The notes below the pieces were generated by a model. It had not been told where the DNA came from and searched no databases. It saw nothing but the letters and a program-made list of their open reading frames with translations. 64,000 nucleotides of DNA from Gelidibacter gilvus (GTDB taxonomy: Bacteria; Bacteroidota; Bacteroidia; Flavobacteriales; Flavobacteriaceae): positions 920,743-984,742 of the forward strand of contig NZ_SDDZ01000001.1 in NCBI RefSeq assembly GCF_004115975.1, read 5' to 3'. Below, piece after piece: positions 36,129-45,677 of this stretch; positions within the stretch are counted from its first letter, which is position 1; every line of letters begins with the position of its first letter. The translations under genes and the position numbers were made by a program.

Positions 36129-37166
36129 ATGAGATTATTCAAAAAAGACCCTTTGCAGGTCATCGTTTTTCAAAGTTATGGTACTGCTTCCCATTTGTAT
36201 GTGAGAGGTCGCGCGCTTGAAGATGAATCTATCGACTTGGAAGGGAAGCATCCCATAAAACTATTGATCAATGCTTATAAGCGCTTTGAAACCGATGAGG
36301 TGATAAATGCTACCTTATTGTTGAAATTGCCAAACGGACAGATCTTTGAAACGGTAACCGATGATGAGGGCTACTTTCTTTTGGATGTAAAAGTTGATGG
36401 ACTGGACGCCTTGGCAAACGAAGAAGGTTGGCTTTCTTTTGAAGTGGCTTTTAAGGATTTTACAAACAAACGCATCATTCAATTGGAAAACCGGTTTCCT
36501 GGAGAAATGTTGATTCCATGTATAGATCAAGGTTCTGCTACCAAAGCAGTTTCTTTTGGTGTGGCGAGTGATATTGATGACACCATTCTTCATACAGGTT
36601 TAGTATCGACGTTAAAATGGCGTGTTATTTACAACACGTTTCTCAAACGCGCTTCAAAACGATCGCCGTTGGAAGGTGCTGCTGAATTTTATCATCTTCT
36701 GCACAGGGGAAAAACTGGCGAAGAAGCAAATCCTATTTTCTATGTGAGCCATAGTCCTTGGAATATGTATCGTTACCTCGAATTTTTTCTGAAAAAGAAT
36801 AATTTTCCAAAGGGACCCATTTTACTTCGAGAGTTTGGCAAATTTCTCAATCGAAAGAAAACCCAGGAGAAGCCTCAAAAACAACACGAAATCCTAAATA
36901 TTTTAAAGACCTATCCAGAGTTAAAACTCATTTTGATTGGCGATAGTGGCGAACATGATGCCGATATCTATTTAGAAATTGCAGAACTACATCCAGACCG
37001 AATTTTAGCCATCTACTTGCGAAGTGTCAAGCACAAAAAGAAAATGTTGCGGGTAAAAGGTTTATATGAAAATTATAAAACCACACCAGTGCTTTTGGTG
37101 GATAGCAGCAAGCAAGCGATGGAACATGCACGTGAAAATGGGTTTGTTAGTGAAACTCTGATTTGA
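36129..37166 (+). CDS. App1-family (DUF2183) phosphatase
   Basis: A 345-residue protein. Residues 1-140 form a beta-rich front domain (ATLLLKLPNGQIFETVTDDE); the catalytic HAD-like domain starts near residue 140 with GVASDIDDTILHTG, whose DIDDT is the DxDxT active site, then FYVSHSPWNMYRYLEFFLKK and LILIGDSGEHDADIY. The yeast relative App1 is a phosphatidate phosphatase; the bacterial substrate is unknown. It starts one base after the DUF4010 gene and is probably cotranslated with it. Confidence 0.85.
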   Translation: MRLFKKDPLQVIVFQSYGTASHLYVRGRALEDESIDLEGKHPIKLLINAYKRFETDEVINATLLLKLPNGQIFETVTDDEGYFLLDVKVDGLDALANEEGWLSFEVAFKDFTNKRIIQLENRFPGEMLIPCIDQGSATKAVSFGVASDIDDTILHTGLVSTLKWRVIYNTFLKRASKRSPLEGAAEFYHLLHRGKTGEEANPIFYVSHSPWNMYRYLEFFLKKNNFPKGPILLREFGKFLNRKKTQEKPQKQHEILNILKTYPELKLILIGDSGEHDADIYLEIAELHPDRILAIYLRSVKHKKKMLRVKGLYENYKTTPVLLVDSSKQAMEHARENGFVSETLI

Positions 37167-37207
37167 AAAGATGCGAAGCATCCTATTCAAATTAGATAGT
37201 TGAGCTA

Positions 37208-37227
37208 ATCCCGCTTTTTAGCGGGAT
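37208..37227. repeat. hairpin after the App1-like gene
   Basis: ATCCCGC-TTTTTA-GCGGGAT, a perfect 7-bp stem 42 nt after the stop. It lacks a following T run, so it is more like a dispersed palindrome than a strong terminator. A similar CATCCCG/CGGGATG pair is found at 58782-58803. Confidence 0.6.
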
Positions 37228-37261
37228 CTTGATATTTGGAAAGACCTAAAAGTAGATTATT

Positions 37262-37410
37262 ACTTGATAGAACACTGATAACGCTGATTATTTATGATCC
37301 TCACTGATTCCAATATGGACTATGTTTCGATGACGCTTAAATTGATAATCGCATGTTTCAAAACCTATTAGCAGACAAACAAAATCCTCTTAAATCAGCT
37401 AAGATCAGCG
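37262..37410. repeat. relic of a dispersed CTGAT/ATCAGCG repeat
   Basis: ACACTGATAACGCTGATTAT at 37269-37288 and AAATCAGCTAAGATCAGCGT at 37392-37411 followed by CACCTGCGTTC form a loose inverted pair about 140 nt long. No ORF fits. The right end overlaps the 3' end of ppk1, whose last residues are encoded there. Confidence 0.45.
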
Positions 37411-39486
37411 TCACCTGCGTTCGAGCCTCTTGAAATACTCATAAATTTCAAATTGCGATCGTATTTCTGGCTTTTTGCCCACTTTGGCGTATTCGTTTTT
37501 TTGATCCGCATCAATAATTCGAGCTTTCACATTATCTGCCATTTCAATATCAATAACATCTCTAATAATCTTAAAGTTATCAGGATCCAGAACAGGTGTG
37601 ACTACCTCAATACGATGGGTTAGATTTCGTGTCATCCAATCGGCAGAACCAATATACATTTTCTCATCGCCGCCATTTCCAAAAATATAGATGCGGCCAT
37701 GTTCTAAAAACCGATCTAAAATACTGGTGACTTTTATGTTTTTGCTTTGGCCTTTAATTCCGGGTACCAAGCAGCACATGCCTCTGACCAACAATTTAAT
37801 TTTGACACCTTTGTTGCTGGCTTCATAAAGCAATTTGATCATTTTTTTATCTTCAAGACTATTCATCTTTAAGATCATATAGGCTTCTTTGCCCGCTTGT
37901 GCCAGATGAATTTCTTTTTCTACCAAACTCACAAACTTATTACGCATGGTAAATGGAGAAATCAATAGTTTTTTAGCTTTTGGGACGATAAAAATGCCTT
38001 CAAGAACCAAGAATAATTTATTGAGGTCTTCAGTAATTTTTTTATTGTTGGTCATTAAACCAAAGTCGGTGTATAGCGTGGCGGTGTTTTCATTGAAATT
38101 CCCCGTTCCAACATAACAGTAATGCTTAACCTCGTCTCCAACTTGGCGTTCAATATAGATGATTTTGGAATGGACTTTAATTCCAGGATAACTGTAAAGC
38201 ACTTGGGCACCATGTTCTTTAAGAATTTCACCCCATTTCAAATTATTTTCCTCATCAAAACGTGCCTTGACTTCAATGAAAATTATAACTTTTTTTCCGT
38301 TTTTGGCAGCTCTGGCAATGGCATCATTCAATCGGGACTCTTCCGCAACACGGTAAAGTGTCATTTTTATGGTCGTGACTTTCGGATCATCGGCGGCCTC
38401 TTCCAATAGTTTGATAACCGGTTCAAAAGATTGATACGGATAATGCATCAATTGATCTTTGGTGTCAATGGCTTCAAACATGGATTTAAATTTTGAAGTT
38501 ACCGGGTGATCAAGTGGTGGGAATTCTTCAAAATATAGGTTTTTATCTGTAGGATTTGGGAAGCTAAAAAAATCTTTAAAATTATGATAGCTACCTCCTA
38601 AAACCACGTCAATATTGGTGATGTCCAACGCTTTTTTTAGAACCTTTTGAAAATCTTCAGGCATGCGTCTGTCAATCAAGACCCGTGTGGCCTGGCCTGT
38701 TTCGCGTTGTGGAAGGGATTCCTTGATTTTTTCCATGAGGTTGCCTGAAAACTCATCTTCAATATAGAGTTCGGCATCGCGGGAAATCTTTATGGCATAA
38801 TAAGATAAGTCGAGTTCTGGTTGCGTTCTGTAAAGGTTGTATTTAATGATGTCATCAATAAAGGTGATATAATGTTTTCCGTTATCTGATGATGATTTTG
38901 ATGTTTTGCCTTTTGAATGGTTAGGAAATACAAAAAAACGAGGTTCGTCTTTCGGTATTTGAACCACTTGAAACTTGTCCTTTGAGATGGATGCTGTAAT
39001 ATATGAGCTTTCATTCTCTACAAAAACGGAGTCTTTAGTCGAAAAGATCGAACTCCCAAAATCAATTTTAGACTTTAAGGTGGACTCGAAATAATCTTCG
39101 GCGACTTTCTTTTGGACTGCTGTAAAATCTGAATATTTTATCAGATGGATCCCCTCTTGCTTTAAATCAGGAATGATTTCGTTCTGAAAAATCTGTCCTA
39201 ATTCTTCCTGGAGTAAATCGACCTGGACTTTAATTTCTGCAAGCACCCGATTGGGTTTGACAACCAATTTCTTACGAAGGGCTTTGTCTAAATCCTTCAC
39301 TTGTCTGATATCAGAAACCCTGACCCTGAAGAATTCATCCAAATTGGAAGAAAAAATTGCCATGAATTTAATACGTTCATAGAGTGGATTCCTCTTGTCT
39401 GCAACTTCTTGCAAAACCCGATGGTTAAAGCGCAACCATGAAAGATCACGGTGGTAATATTTGGAATTGTAAAGTGGTGAGGCCAT
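37411..39486 (-). CDS. ppk1: polyphosphate kinase 1
   Basis: A 691-residue enzyme of the normal PPK1 length that makes polyphosphate from ATP. It begins YYHRDLSWLRFNHRVLQEVA, has LMHYPYQSFEPVIKLLEEAA in the middle, the phosphorylated-His motif GIKVHSKIIYIE, and the C-terminal YIGSADWMTRNLTHRIEVVT. It lies on the opposite strand to the pyrophosphatase and App1 genes but close to them, forming a phosphate-metabolism neighbourhood. Confidence 0.96.
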   Translation of the reverse strand: MASPLYNSKYYHRDLSWLRFNHRVLQEVADKRNPLYERIKFMAIFSSNLDEFFRVRVSDIRQVKDLDKALRKKLVVKPNRVLAEIKVQVDLLQEELGQIFQNEIIPDLKQEGIHLIKYSDFTAVQKKVAEDYFESTLKSKIDFGSSIFSTKDSVFVENESSYITASISKDKFQVVQIPKDEPRFFVFPNHSKGKTSKSSSDNGKHYITFIDDIIKYNLYRTQPELDLSYYAIKISRDAELYIEDEFSGNLMEKIKESLPQRETGQATRVLIDRRMPEDFQKVLKKALDITNIDVVLGGSYHNFKDFFSFPNPTDKNLYFEEFPPLDHPVTSKFKSMFEAIDTKDQLMHYPYQSFEPVIKLLEEAADDPKVTTIKMTLYRVAEESRLNDAIARAAKNGKKVIIFIEVKARFDEENNLKWGEILKEHGAQVLYSYPGIKVHSKIIYIERQVGDEVKHYCYVGTGNFNENTATLYTDFGLMTNNKKITEDLNKLFLVLEGIFIVPKAKKLLISPFTMRNKFVSLVEKEIHLAQAGKEAYMILKMNSLEDKKMIKLLYEASNKGVKIKLLVRGMCCLVPGIKGQSKNIKVTSILDRFLEHGRIYIFGNGGDEKMYIGSADWMTRNLTHRIEVVTPVLDPDNFKIIRDVIDIEMADNVKARIIDADQKNEYAKVGKKPEIRSQFEIYEYFKRLERR

Positions 39487-39606
39487 AAATAAATATCAAT
39501 AGTCTATCTCCCGCTCTGTGGAGCTCCCGAAATTTATTTTAAGAAATTTCAGGGGTGGAAAAGTACACTTTTAATCGCAAAAAAATGTTAGAAAAATGAT
39601 AAGGAC

Positions 39607-40221
39607 TTAAAATAATCCATGAATTTCCGCATCAATTGTTGTAATAATGCTTCCAAGATCTTCAGGATTTGAAACAAAATCTAAGTTATCAACGTCAATA
39701 ATCAGAAGTTTTCCTTTGTTATACCCGTGAATCCAAGCTTCATAGCGCTCGTTCAATCGGCTTAAATAATCAATACTGATGGAGTTTTCGTATTCTCTTC
39801 CACGACTGTGGATTTGCTTGACCAAGTTAGGAATAGAGCTGCGTAGGTAAATTAATAAGTCTGGTCCTTGAACAAAAGACTCCATCAATTCAAATAATGC
39901 TCGGTAGTTTTCAAAATCCCTATTGGTCATCAGTCCCATCGCATGTAAGTTGGGTGCAAAAATATGGGAATCTTCATAGATGGTCCTGTCCTGAATAATG
40001 TCCCTTCCACTTTCGCGGATCTGCAAAACCTGGCGGAAACGACTGTTCAAGAAGTAAACTTGCAAGTTGAAACTCCAGCGTTCCATTTGATTATAGAAGT
40101 CGTCCAAATACGGATTGTCAACAACATCCTCCAATTGAGGCTCCCATCTGTAATGTTTGGCTAATAATTTTGTGAGCGTGGTTTTCCCAGCACCAATATT
40201 TCCGGCGATTGCAACATGCAT
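39607..40221 (-). CDS. deoxynucleoside kinase (unfused)
   Basis: A 204-residue kinase of the dCK/dGK family: P-loop AIAGNIGAGKTTLTKLLAKH at the start, EDVVDNPYLDDFY, the DRTIYEDSHIF segment containing the conserved DR-like motif, and the lid RGREYENSISIDYL. It phosphorylates deoxynucleosides for salvage. It is the second such kinase here; the first is the FolK fusion. Its start is 2 nt after the stop of the upstream propeller-like gene, so both share a transcript. Confidence 0.93.
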   Translation of the reverse strand: MHVAIAGNIGAGKTTLTKLLAKHYRWEPQLEDVVDNPYLDDFYNQMERWSFNLQVYFLNSRFRQVLQIRESGRDIIQDRTIYEDSHIFAPNLHAMGLMTNRDFENYRALFELMESFVQGPDLLIYLRSSIPNLVKQIHSRGREYENSISIDYLSRLNERYEAWIHGYNKGKLLIIDVDNLDFVSNPEDLGSIITTIDAEIHGLF

Positions 40222-40223
40222 AT

Positions 40224-41003
40224 TTATCTGATTTTTAGTTGGAACTGATGAAGCGTTTCATCGGTGTAAATATACAAGCTTTCATTGGTTACTAAAAACT
40301 GTTTTATTAACAATGCAGGGAGATGGATGGGGATGAGTTGGGGGGTGTCTTTTGCCAAAAAATAGAGGCGCTGATCTCTTTGGATAATTAAATTGCCATT
40401 ATACTCCGCGATATGACTAAAACCATCATTTTTTATTTTAGATATGGTACTTCCAAAATAGTTATAGGTGTACAAGAATTTTTCGGTGAGCAGCCAACTG
40501 TAGTTGTAATTGCTTTTAAGATCCAACACTTTGGACTCTACAGGCATTGTTGTGGCTCTAGTTTTGTTGGTTTTATAGTCGAAAAGCTCTAATTGTTGCG
40601 TATCCTGATTGAAGATCCAAATGGTATTATCCGATCCGGTAGAAATATGTGTCAAGTTTTTATAGGGTTGGATATTATTAAAATCGATTTTGTAGATTTC
40701 AGAAAGTCGATTGTCTAAAATGATCACCGTATTGAAGTTTTTATAAAATAAAATTATTTTTAGAGGATTGAATGCATTTGCTGAGCTTATGGATCCCAAT
40801 TGTACATTGCTGTAATTGTAATTCTGGTTGGGTTCTTTTTTATAGAAGGTGTTGCCAACGGTATAAAAAAGTGCACCGAAATTATCGATATGGGAGATTT
40901 GATCCGCATTGAAGGGGATTGTGCCTTTGATCTCGGTGGTGATTCTTTCTTGAGAGAAGACTAGGGAGGAGGTGATGAAAATGCCGTAGAGAAAACGTTT
41001 CAT
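40224..41003 (-). CDS. exported propeller-like protein, unknown function
   Basis: A 259-residue protein with a signal peptide (MKRFLYGIFITSSLVFSQ) and repeated blade-like units (ISTGSDNTIWIFNQDTQQLE, NYNYSWLLTEKFLYTYNYFG, EYNGNLIIQRDQRLYFLAKD). This pattern suggests a small beta-propeller in the periplasm. Function is unknown. The deoxynucleoside kinase follows within 2 nt. Confidence 0.75.
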   Translation of the reverse strand: MKRFLYGIFITSSLVFSQERITTEIKGTIPFNADQISHIDNFGALFYTVGNTFYKKEPNQNYNYSNVQLGSISSANAFNPLKIILFYKNFNTVIILDNRLSEIYKIDFNNIQPYKNLTHISTGSDNTIWIFNQDTQQLELFDYKTNKTRATTMPVESKVLDLKSNYNYSWLLTEKFLYTYNYFGSTISKIKNDGFSHIAEYNGNLIIQRDQRLYFLAKDTPQLIPIHLPALLIKQFLVTNESLYIYTDETLHQFQLKIR

Positions 41004-41027
41004 TAATGGATGTTAGTGTGGTGTAAA

Positions 41028-41351
41028 TTATATATCTTCATTTAGATATTTAGAATCACCAATATGGTTATTTATGATTTTCGTGATTAAATAATTCTGA
41101 TTGTAATTTTCGAAAAATATAAACCAAGTAGTTCTCTTGTTCGCCTTATAAAATATATATCTCGAACCATAGGTTTGTAGCATTTTAGGAGACTTTTTTG
41201 AAGGAAATGTGACAATCTTTGTTTTTATAAAATCGATGATTTTATCTACATAAACTTCTGCTGCCATTAAAGAATAAAAATAATCTTGAGTATATAATGA
41301 GAAAACGAGGTCATCAAATTCTTCAATGACGTTCCTTTGAAAAACGATCAT
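41028..41351 (-). CDS. RelE/ParE-family toxin (putative)
   Basis: A 107-residue protein with the size and C-terminal pattern of the RelE/ParE superfamily (YGSRYIFYKANKRTTWFIFF, then ENYNQNYLITKIINNH). It overlaps the upstream small gene by 4 nt (ATGA), the arrangement typical of type II toxin-antitoxin pairs. Such toxins cleave mRNA at the ribosome or poison gyrase; which one is not clear here. Confidence 0.75.
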   Translation of the reverse strand: MIVFQRNVIEEFDDLVFSLYTQDYFYSLMAAEVYVDKIIDFIKTKIVTFPSKKSPKMLQTYGSRYIFYKANKRTTWFIFFENYNQNYLITKIINNHIGDSKYLNEDI

Positions 41352-41545
41352 TTTCTTGAACTGTAATTTTTGATTCGTTCTTTAATTTCAGATCTGAAAT
41401 TTTCTATTTCGAGTCCGTTTTTGAATTTATTTTCTAAATCTAATGTTGATTTGTTCTTTAAATCCACGATTTTATTTAAAATATCTTCATTTTCTAATGC
41501 CATCAGCCAATCTGCAAGTTCTTTCTTTTTTTCTAAAGTTGCCAT
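41348..41545 (-). CDS. putative antitoxin paired with the RelE/ParE-like toxin
   Basis: A 65-residue, highly charged helical protein (MATLEKKKELADWLMALENE, ..., FRSEIKERIKNYSSRK) without clear DNA-binding motif. It precedes the toxin and overlaps it by 4 nt, so the pair is translationally coupled. The call rests on size, charge and position. Confidence 0.68.
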   Translation of the reverse strand: MATLEKKKELADWLMALENEDILNKIVDLKNKSTLDLENKFKNGLEIENFRSEIKERIKNYSSRK

Positions 41546-41603
41546 ATCAATAACTATGAGTGAATTAAATACTGATGTTCAATTTACAAAAATCAAACCA
41601 CAA

Positions 41604-41732
41604 TTAGCAAATTAACTTATAGCCAAAGCCTCGAACATTTAATATTTGAATAGTATCGTCGGCGCTCAACTTCTTTCTGAGTTTGGAAATAAACACATCC
41701 ATACTTCTGGTGTTAAAGAAATCGTCATTGTC
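41604..41732 (-). pseudogene. C-terminal remnant of an OmpR/PhoB-type response regulator
   Basis: Translated on the minus strand from 41732, the sequence reads DNDDFFNTRSMDVFISKLRK, then KLSADDTIQILNVRGFGYKL and IC before a stop at 41604-41606. This is the winged-helix end of an OmpR-type regulator (NTRSMDV, SKLRKKL, VRGFGYKL). A TAG lies directly upstream and there is no receiver domain nearby, so the gene has lost about 180 codons. It sits between the toxin-antitoxin pair and the GLPGLI gene, suggesting a deletion. Confidence 0.88.
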
Positions 41733-41922
41733 CTACTAAATAAAACAAAGAAATGATGGATCAAATGAATTCTAGGAGTAAATGCGGAGGGCCATAATTT
41801 TTAGTTCAGGCGGATAGTTTTGGGAAAAATTTAACGTTTGTTGATTTAACTATTTGGAGTTTATGTAGTCCAACTGCAATGATGTATTTCTCGAACCACA
41901 TCATATTAACAAAACGTATAAA

Positions 41923-42804
41923 ATGAAATCACTCTCAATTAAAATTATTGGCAGCTTTATCTTCTTGATTTCTGGAGCATTAATGGCACAGGACTTTCAA
42001 GGCAAAGCCTATTACCAATCCAAAACATCTATGGATATGAGCAATTTTGCTGGTCAGCAAATGAGCGAACAGCAGAGGAAAATGATGGCGGAACGTATGA
42101 AAAGTATGCTGGAAAAAACCTTTGTCTTAAGCTTTAATAGAACCGAATCTATTTATAAAGAAGAAGAGAAATTGGCTGCACCGGGTGCTGGTGGCGGTGG
42201 TAGAATGGGGGGTATGATGGGCAGTTTTACTGCTGGTGCCCAATATAAAAACGTCAAAGACCAACAATTAGTTCAAGACCAGGAATTCTTCGGGAAGCAG
42301 TTTTTGGTCAAGGATTCCATACCGAAACTGGAATGGAAAATGGGAACTGAATCGAAGCAGATTGGGCAATACCTCTGTTTTAAAGCTACTGCTGTTAAAA
42401 AAGGCGACGACTTGGATTTTGCAAATATGAGACGACGTAATAGAGATGACGAGCAAAAGGATAGTGAAAAATCTAAGGATACTGCAAAATCAACCAATCT
42501 TATGGATGAAATTGAAGTGCCAAAAGAAATTCTTGTTACTGCTTGGTACACACCACAAATTCCAGTCAATCAAGGTCCAGGCGAGTATTGGGGACTTCCG
42601 GGCTTGATTTTGGAAGTCAACTCTGGAAACACTACTATTCTGTGTTCGAAAATTGAAATCAATCCAACAGATAAGACCGAAATAAAAGCCCCTTCAAGAG
42701 GTAAAGTAGTTACCAAAAAAGAATACGATGACATCGTAAAAGACAAAATGAAGGAAATGCAAGAAATGTACGGTGGCAGAGGCGGTGGCGGCTCCCGTCG
42801 CTAA
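41923..42804 (+). CDS. GLPGLI-family exported protein
   Basis: A 293-residue protein with a signal peptide (MKSLSIKIIGSFIFLISGALMA-type, cleaved near residue 22) and the family motif GPGEYWGLPGLILEVNSG near residue 218. The rest is rich in charged residues with a Gly-rich tail (MYGGRGGGGSRR). The family is known only from Bacteroidota and often precedes TonB receptors; its function is unknown. The TonB receptor follows after 44 nt. Confidence 0.88.
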   Translation: MKSLSIKIIGSFIFLISGALMAQDFQGKAYYQSKTSMDMSNFAGQQMSEQQRKMMAERMKSMLEKTFVLSFNRTESIYKEEEKLAAPGAGGGGRMGGMMGSFTAGAQYKNVKDQQLVQDQEFFGKQFLVKDSIPKLEWKMGTESKQIGQYLCFKATAVKKGDDLDFANMRRRNRDDEQKDSEKSKDTAKSTNLMDEIEVPKEILVTAWYTPQIPVNQGPGEYWGLPGLILEVNSGNTTILCSKIEINPTDKTEIKAPSRGKVVTKKEYDDIVKDKMKEMQEMYGGRGGGGSRR

Positions 42805-42848
42805 AGCAACATTATCTAAACCTAAACTAATCAATCACATACATTACA

Positions 42849-45554
42849 ATGAAAAAATTCATTACACTTATGCTACTTTTAGTAGTAGGGCATTCTTTTG
42901 CTCAAATCAAAGTAGAAGGCGTCGTTAAGGATAGTATTGGAAATCCGTTGGAATTGGCCAACGTTATTGCCATCAATCAAGAAACCAAAGCTTTAGAATC
43001 TTTCGGAATTACCAATGATCAAGGCCGTTATAAGTTGGCACTTACTAAAAACACAACCTATACAATTCAGGTGAGTTATATTGGAATGAAAACTTTTGAT
43101 GAAGTTTTGGCCATAAAAGAAGCTGATCTTACCAAAAACTTCACCTTGCAAGAGGATAACACATTAGATGAGATTCAACTTATCTATGAAATGCCCGTCA
43201 CCATAAAAGGAGATACCCTGACGTATAATGCCGATTCCTTTAACAAAGGGACTGAGCGTAAGTTGGGGGATGTTTTGAAAAACCTTCCGGGTGTTGAGGT
43301 TAATGCCGATGGTCAAATTGAAATAGAAGGGAAAGTAGTAGGCAAAGTGATGGTGGACGGAAAAGATTTTTTTGATGGCGATTCCAAATTGGCTACAAAG
43401 AACATTCCTGCAAGTGCGGTGGACAAAGTGCAAGTGTTGAAAAACTATGCTGAGGTGGGCCAATTGAGTGGTGTCACCAACAATATGGATAATATTGCCA
43501 TCAACATTAAGCTAAAGGAGGGTAAAACAAATTTCTGGTTTGGAGATATTACTGCAGGTGGTGGCGTTTCAGAAGATAATGCCCTGTATTTGGCACAACC
43601 AAAATTGTTTTATTATAGTCCAAAATACAGTGTGAACCTTATTGGCGATTTAAATAATATTGGTGAAGTTGCTTTTACACGTCGTGATTATTTCAATTTT
43701 TCCGGCGGATTTAGAGCACCAAGTAGTCAAAGTGGAACGTCCATCAATTTAGGAAGTAACAATTTGGGCTTTTTATCGCTTCAGAACAATAGGGCAAAAG
43801 ATATCAATACGAAGTTTGGTGCCGCGAATTTTAGTTATTCACCTAATAAAAAATTGGATTTGAGCGGATTTGCGATTTTATCAAGCAGCAGGATAGAGCT
43901 TCAAGAAAACAACTCTGTACAATATACCAATTCCGATTTGGGAATTCCAGACGAGGATACACAAAGTAATACCAGACAGCGGAGCGATTTGGGAATGCTA
44001 AAACTCAGTTCAAAGTACAAGCCCAATGCCAGTAATCAATTGGATTATGAGGTTTTAGGTCGCTTGTCAAAAGAATCTCAAGATCAAAAATTCTTATCCT
44101 CTGTCATCGGGAATATCGATCAGTATGAGAACACGAAGCCGTTTAGCGTCAATCAAAATTTGAGCTATTATTACACGCTGGATGAAAAGAATATTTTCGC
44201 CTTTGAAGCACAGCATTTATTGCAGGATGAAGATCCGTTTTATAATGCCATCATCGAGGAAAAAGCCAATTATGAAACTACCGCAAATAATTTAGGCTTG
44301 GATCCAAACCAATTGGATTATAACGTGGCTCAGGAAAAACGTGTCAAGTCCAATCAATTGGATGCGAAATTGGATTATTGGAACATTCTGACCGCAAGGA
44401 GCAATATCAATTTCACATTAGGAACAATTTTGAGTAAACAGAATTTCGATTCTGAAATCTTTCAATATTTGGATGATGATTCTGTTTTTGATCCAACGCC
44501 AACATTTAACGACGGTTTGGATACCAATAACACCGATTATAATTTTAGCGATATGTATGTTGGAGCGCACTACCAATTCAAAACTGGTATTTTCACAATT
44601 ACTCCTGGACTTTCTGCGCATGCGTACAGTTCAAAAAACGTACAGTTTGGAGAAGAATACAAGAAGAATTTCTTCAAACTTCTACCCGATTTTGATATGC
44701 GCATCCAACTAAAAAAGAGTGAGAATATTTCTTTGACCTATAATATGAACACACAATTTACAGATGTGACCAATTTGGCAAAAGGGATTGTGCTCAATAA
44801 TTACAACTCTATTTTCTCCGGAAATGAAGGCTTGGATAATGCACTTTCACATAATGTGAATCTTCGGTATTTCAGCTTTAATATGTTCAATTATACCAAT
44901 GTTTTTGGAAGTATAAATTATAGCAAACGAATAGATCAAATTAGAAACTTGACCAATTTTGAAAGTGTGATCCGTACCAATTCGCCATTTAACTCGAGTT
45001 TTGCTGATGAGACCATTAGTGCAAACGGACGCTTTCAAAGACGTTTCGGAAAGTTGCAAGCTTCTGTAAACGGAAATTTCAACTATTCAAAATTCAATCA
45101 ATTTATCCAAAGTAACCGTTCCGTTAACGAAAACTACTCGCACTCTTATGGTGCAGAATTAAGAACAAATTTTAGGGAAGCACCTAATGTGCAGTTGAAT
45201 TATCGTTATGGGATTCAGGACAACGATCAAGGCTCCACACGAAGTAAATTCTATACCAGTACGCCGTCTATTGAAGTGGATGCGTTGATTTTAAAAACCT
45301 TCACTTTCAAAACAGATTTTTCGTATAACAACTTTAGTAACGCCGATGGGACCATCAACGACTACGAATTTTGGAACGCCTCTTTATCTTACAGAAAAGA
45401 TAAGGATGCCAAATTGGAATATGCTGTAAAGGCCACCAACTTGCTGAACACCAAATCGCAAAGTCAGAGTAATACCAGCAATATTTCAGTAAGTGCTACG
45501 GAGTATTTTATCCAACCGCTTTATGTAACCTTTAGAGTTATTTACTCACTTTAG
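42849..45554 (+). CDS. TonB-dependent outer-membrane receptor with carboxypeptidase-like domain
   Basis: A 901-residue receptor. After a signal peptide (1-18) comes a carboxypeptidase regulatory-like domain (IKVEGVVKDSIGNPLELANV), then a plug domain with DNTLDEIQLIYEMPVTIKGD, FNKGTERKLGDVLKNLPGVE and VMVDGKDFFDGDSKLATKNI, and a long beta-barrel ending in FIQPLYVTFRVIYSL, a typical C-terminal outer-membrane strand. The ligand is unknown. It is likely cotranscribed with the GLPGLI gene. Confidence 0.9.
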   Translation: MKKFITLMLLLVVGHSFAQIKVEGVVKDSIGNPLELANVIAINQETKALESFGITNDQGRYKLALTKNTTYTIQVSYIGMKTFDEVLAIKEADLTKNFTLQEDNTLDEIQLIYEMPVTIKGDTLTYNADSFNKGTERKLGDVLKNLPGVEVNADGQIEIEGKVVGKVMVDGKDFFDGDSKLATKNIPASAVDKVQVLKNYAEVGQLSGVTNNMDNIAINIKLKEGKTNFWFGDITAGGGVSEDNALYLAQPKLFYYSPKYSVNLIGDLNNIGEVAFTRRDYFNFSGGFRAPSSQSGTSINLGSNNLGFLSLQNNRAKDINTKFGAANFSYSPNKKLDLSGFAILSSSRIELQENNSVQYTNSDLGIPDEDTQSNTRQRSDLGMLKLSSKYKPNASNQLDYEVLGRLSKESQDQKFLSSVIGNIDQYENTKPFSVNQNLSYYYTLDEKNIFAFEAQHLLQDEDPFYNAIIEEKANYETTANNLGLDPNQLDYNVAQEKRVKSNQLDAKLDYWNILTARSNINFTLGTILSKQNFDSEIFQYLDDDSVFDPTPTFNDGLDTNNTDYNFSDMYVGAHYQFKTGIFTITPGLSAHAYSSKNVQFGEEYKKNFFKLLPDFDMRIQLKKSENISLTYNMNTQFTDVTNLAKGIVLNNYNSIFSGNEGLDNALSHNVNLRYFSFNMFNYTNVFGSINYSKRIDQIRNLTNFESVIRTNSPFNSSFADETISANGRFQRRFGKLQASVNGNFNYSKFNQFIQSNRSVNENYSHSYGAELRTNFREAPNVQLNYRYGIQDNDQGSTRSKFYTSTPSIEVDALILKTFTFKTDFSYNNFSNADGTINDYEFWNASLSYRKDKDAKLEYAVKATNLLNTKSQSQSNTSNISVSATEYFIQPLYVTFRVIYSL

Positions 45555-45563
45555 AGTGATTAT

Positions 45564-45608
45564 AAAAGGACGGTTTAAAAGTGAAATTTACAAAGAAGTT
45601 GTCCTTTT
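45564..45608 (+). terminator. weak terminator-like hairpin after the TonB receptor
   Basis: AAAAGGAC and GTCCTTTT pair over 8 bp around a 29-nt loop, followed by only four T. It could end the receptor transcript, but the loop is large. Confidence 0.35.
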
Positions 45609-45677
45609 AAGATTTAGAATCTTAATTATTAGTCGTATTTTCATAAACTTAAATTTATATTTTAAAACAAACTAAAC

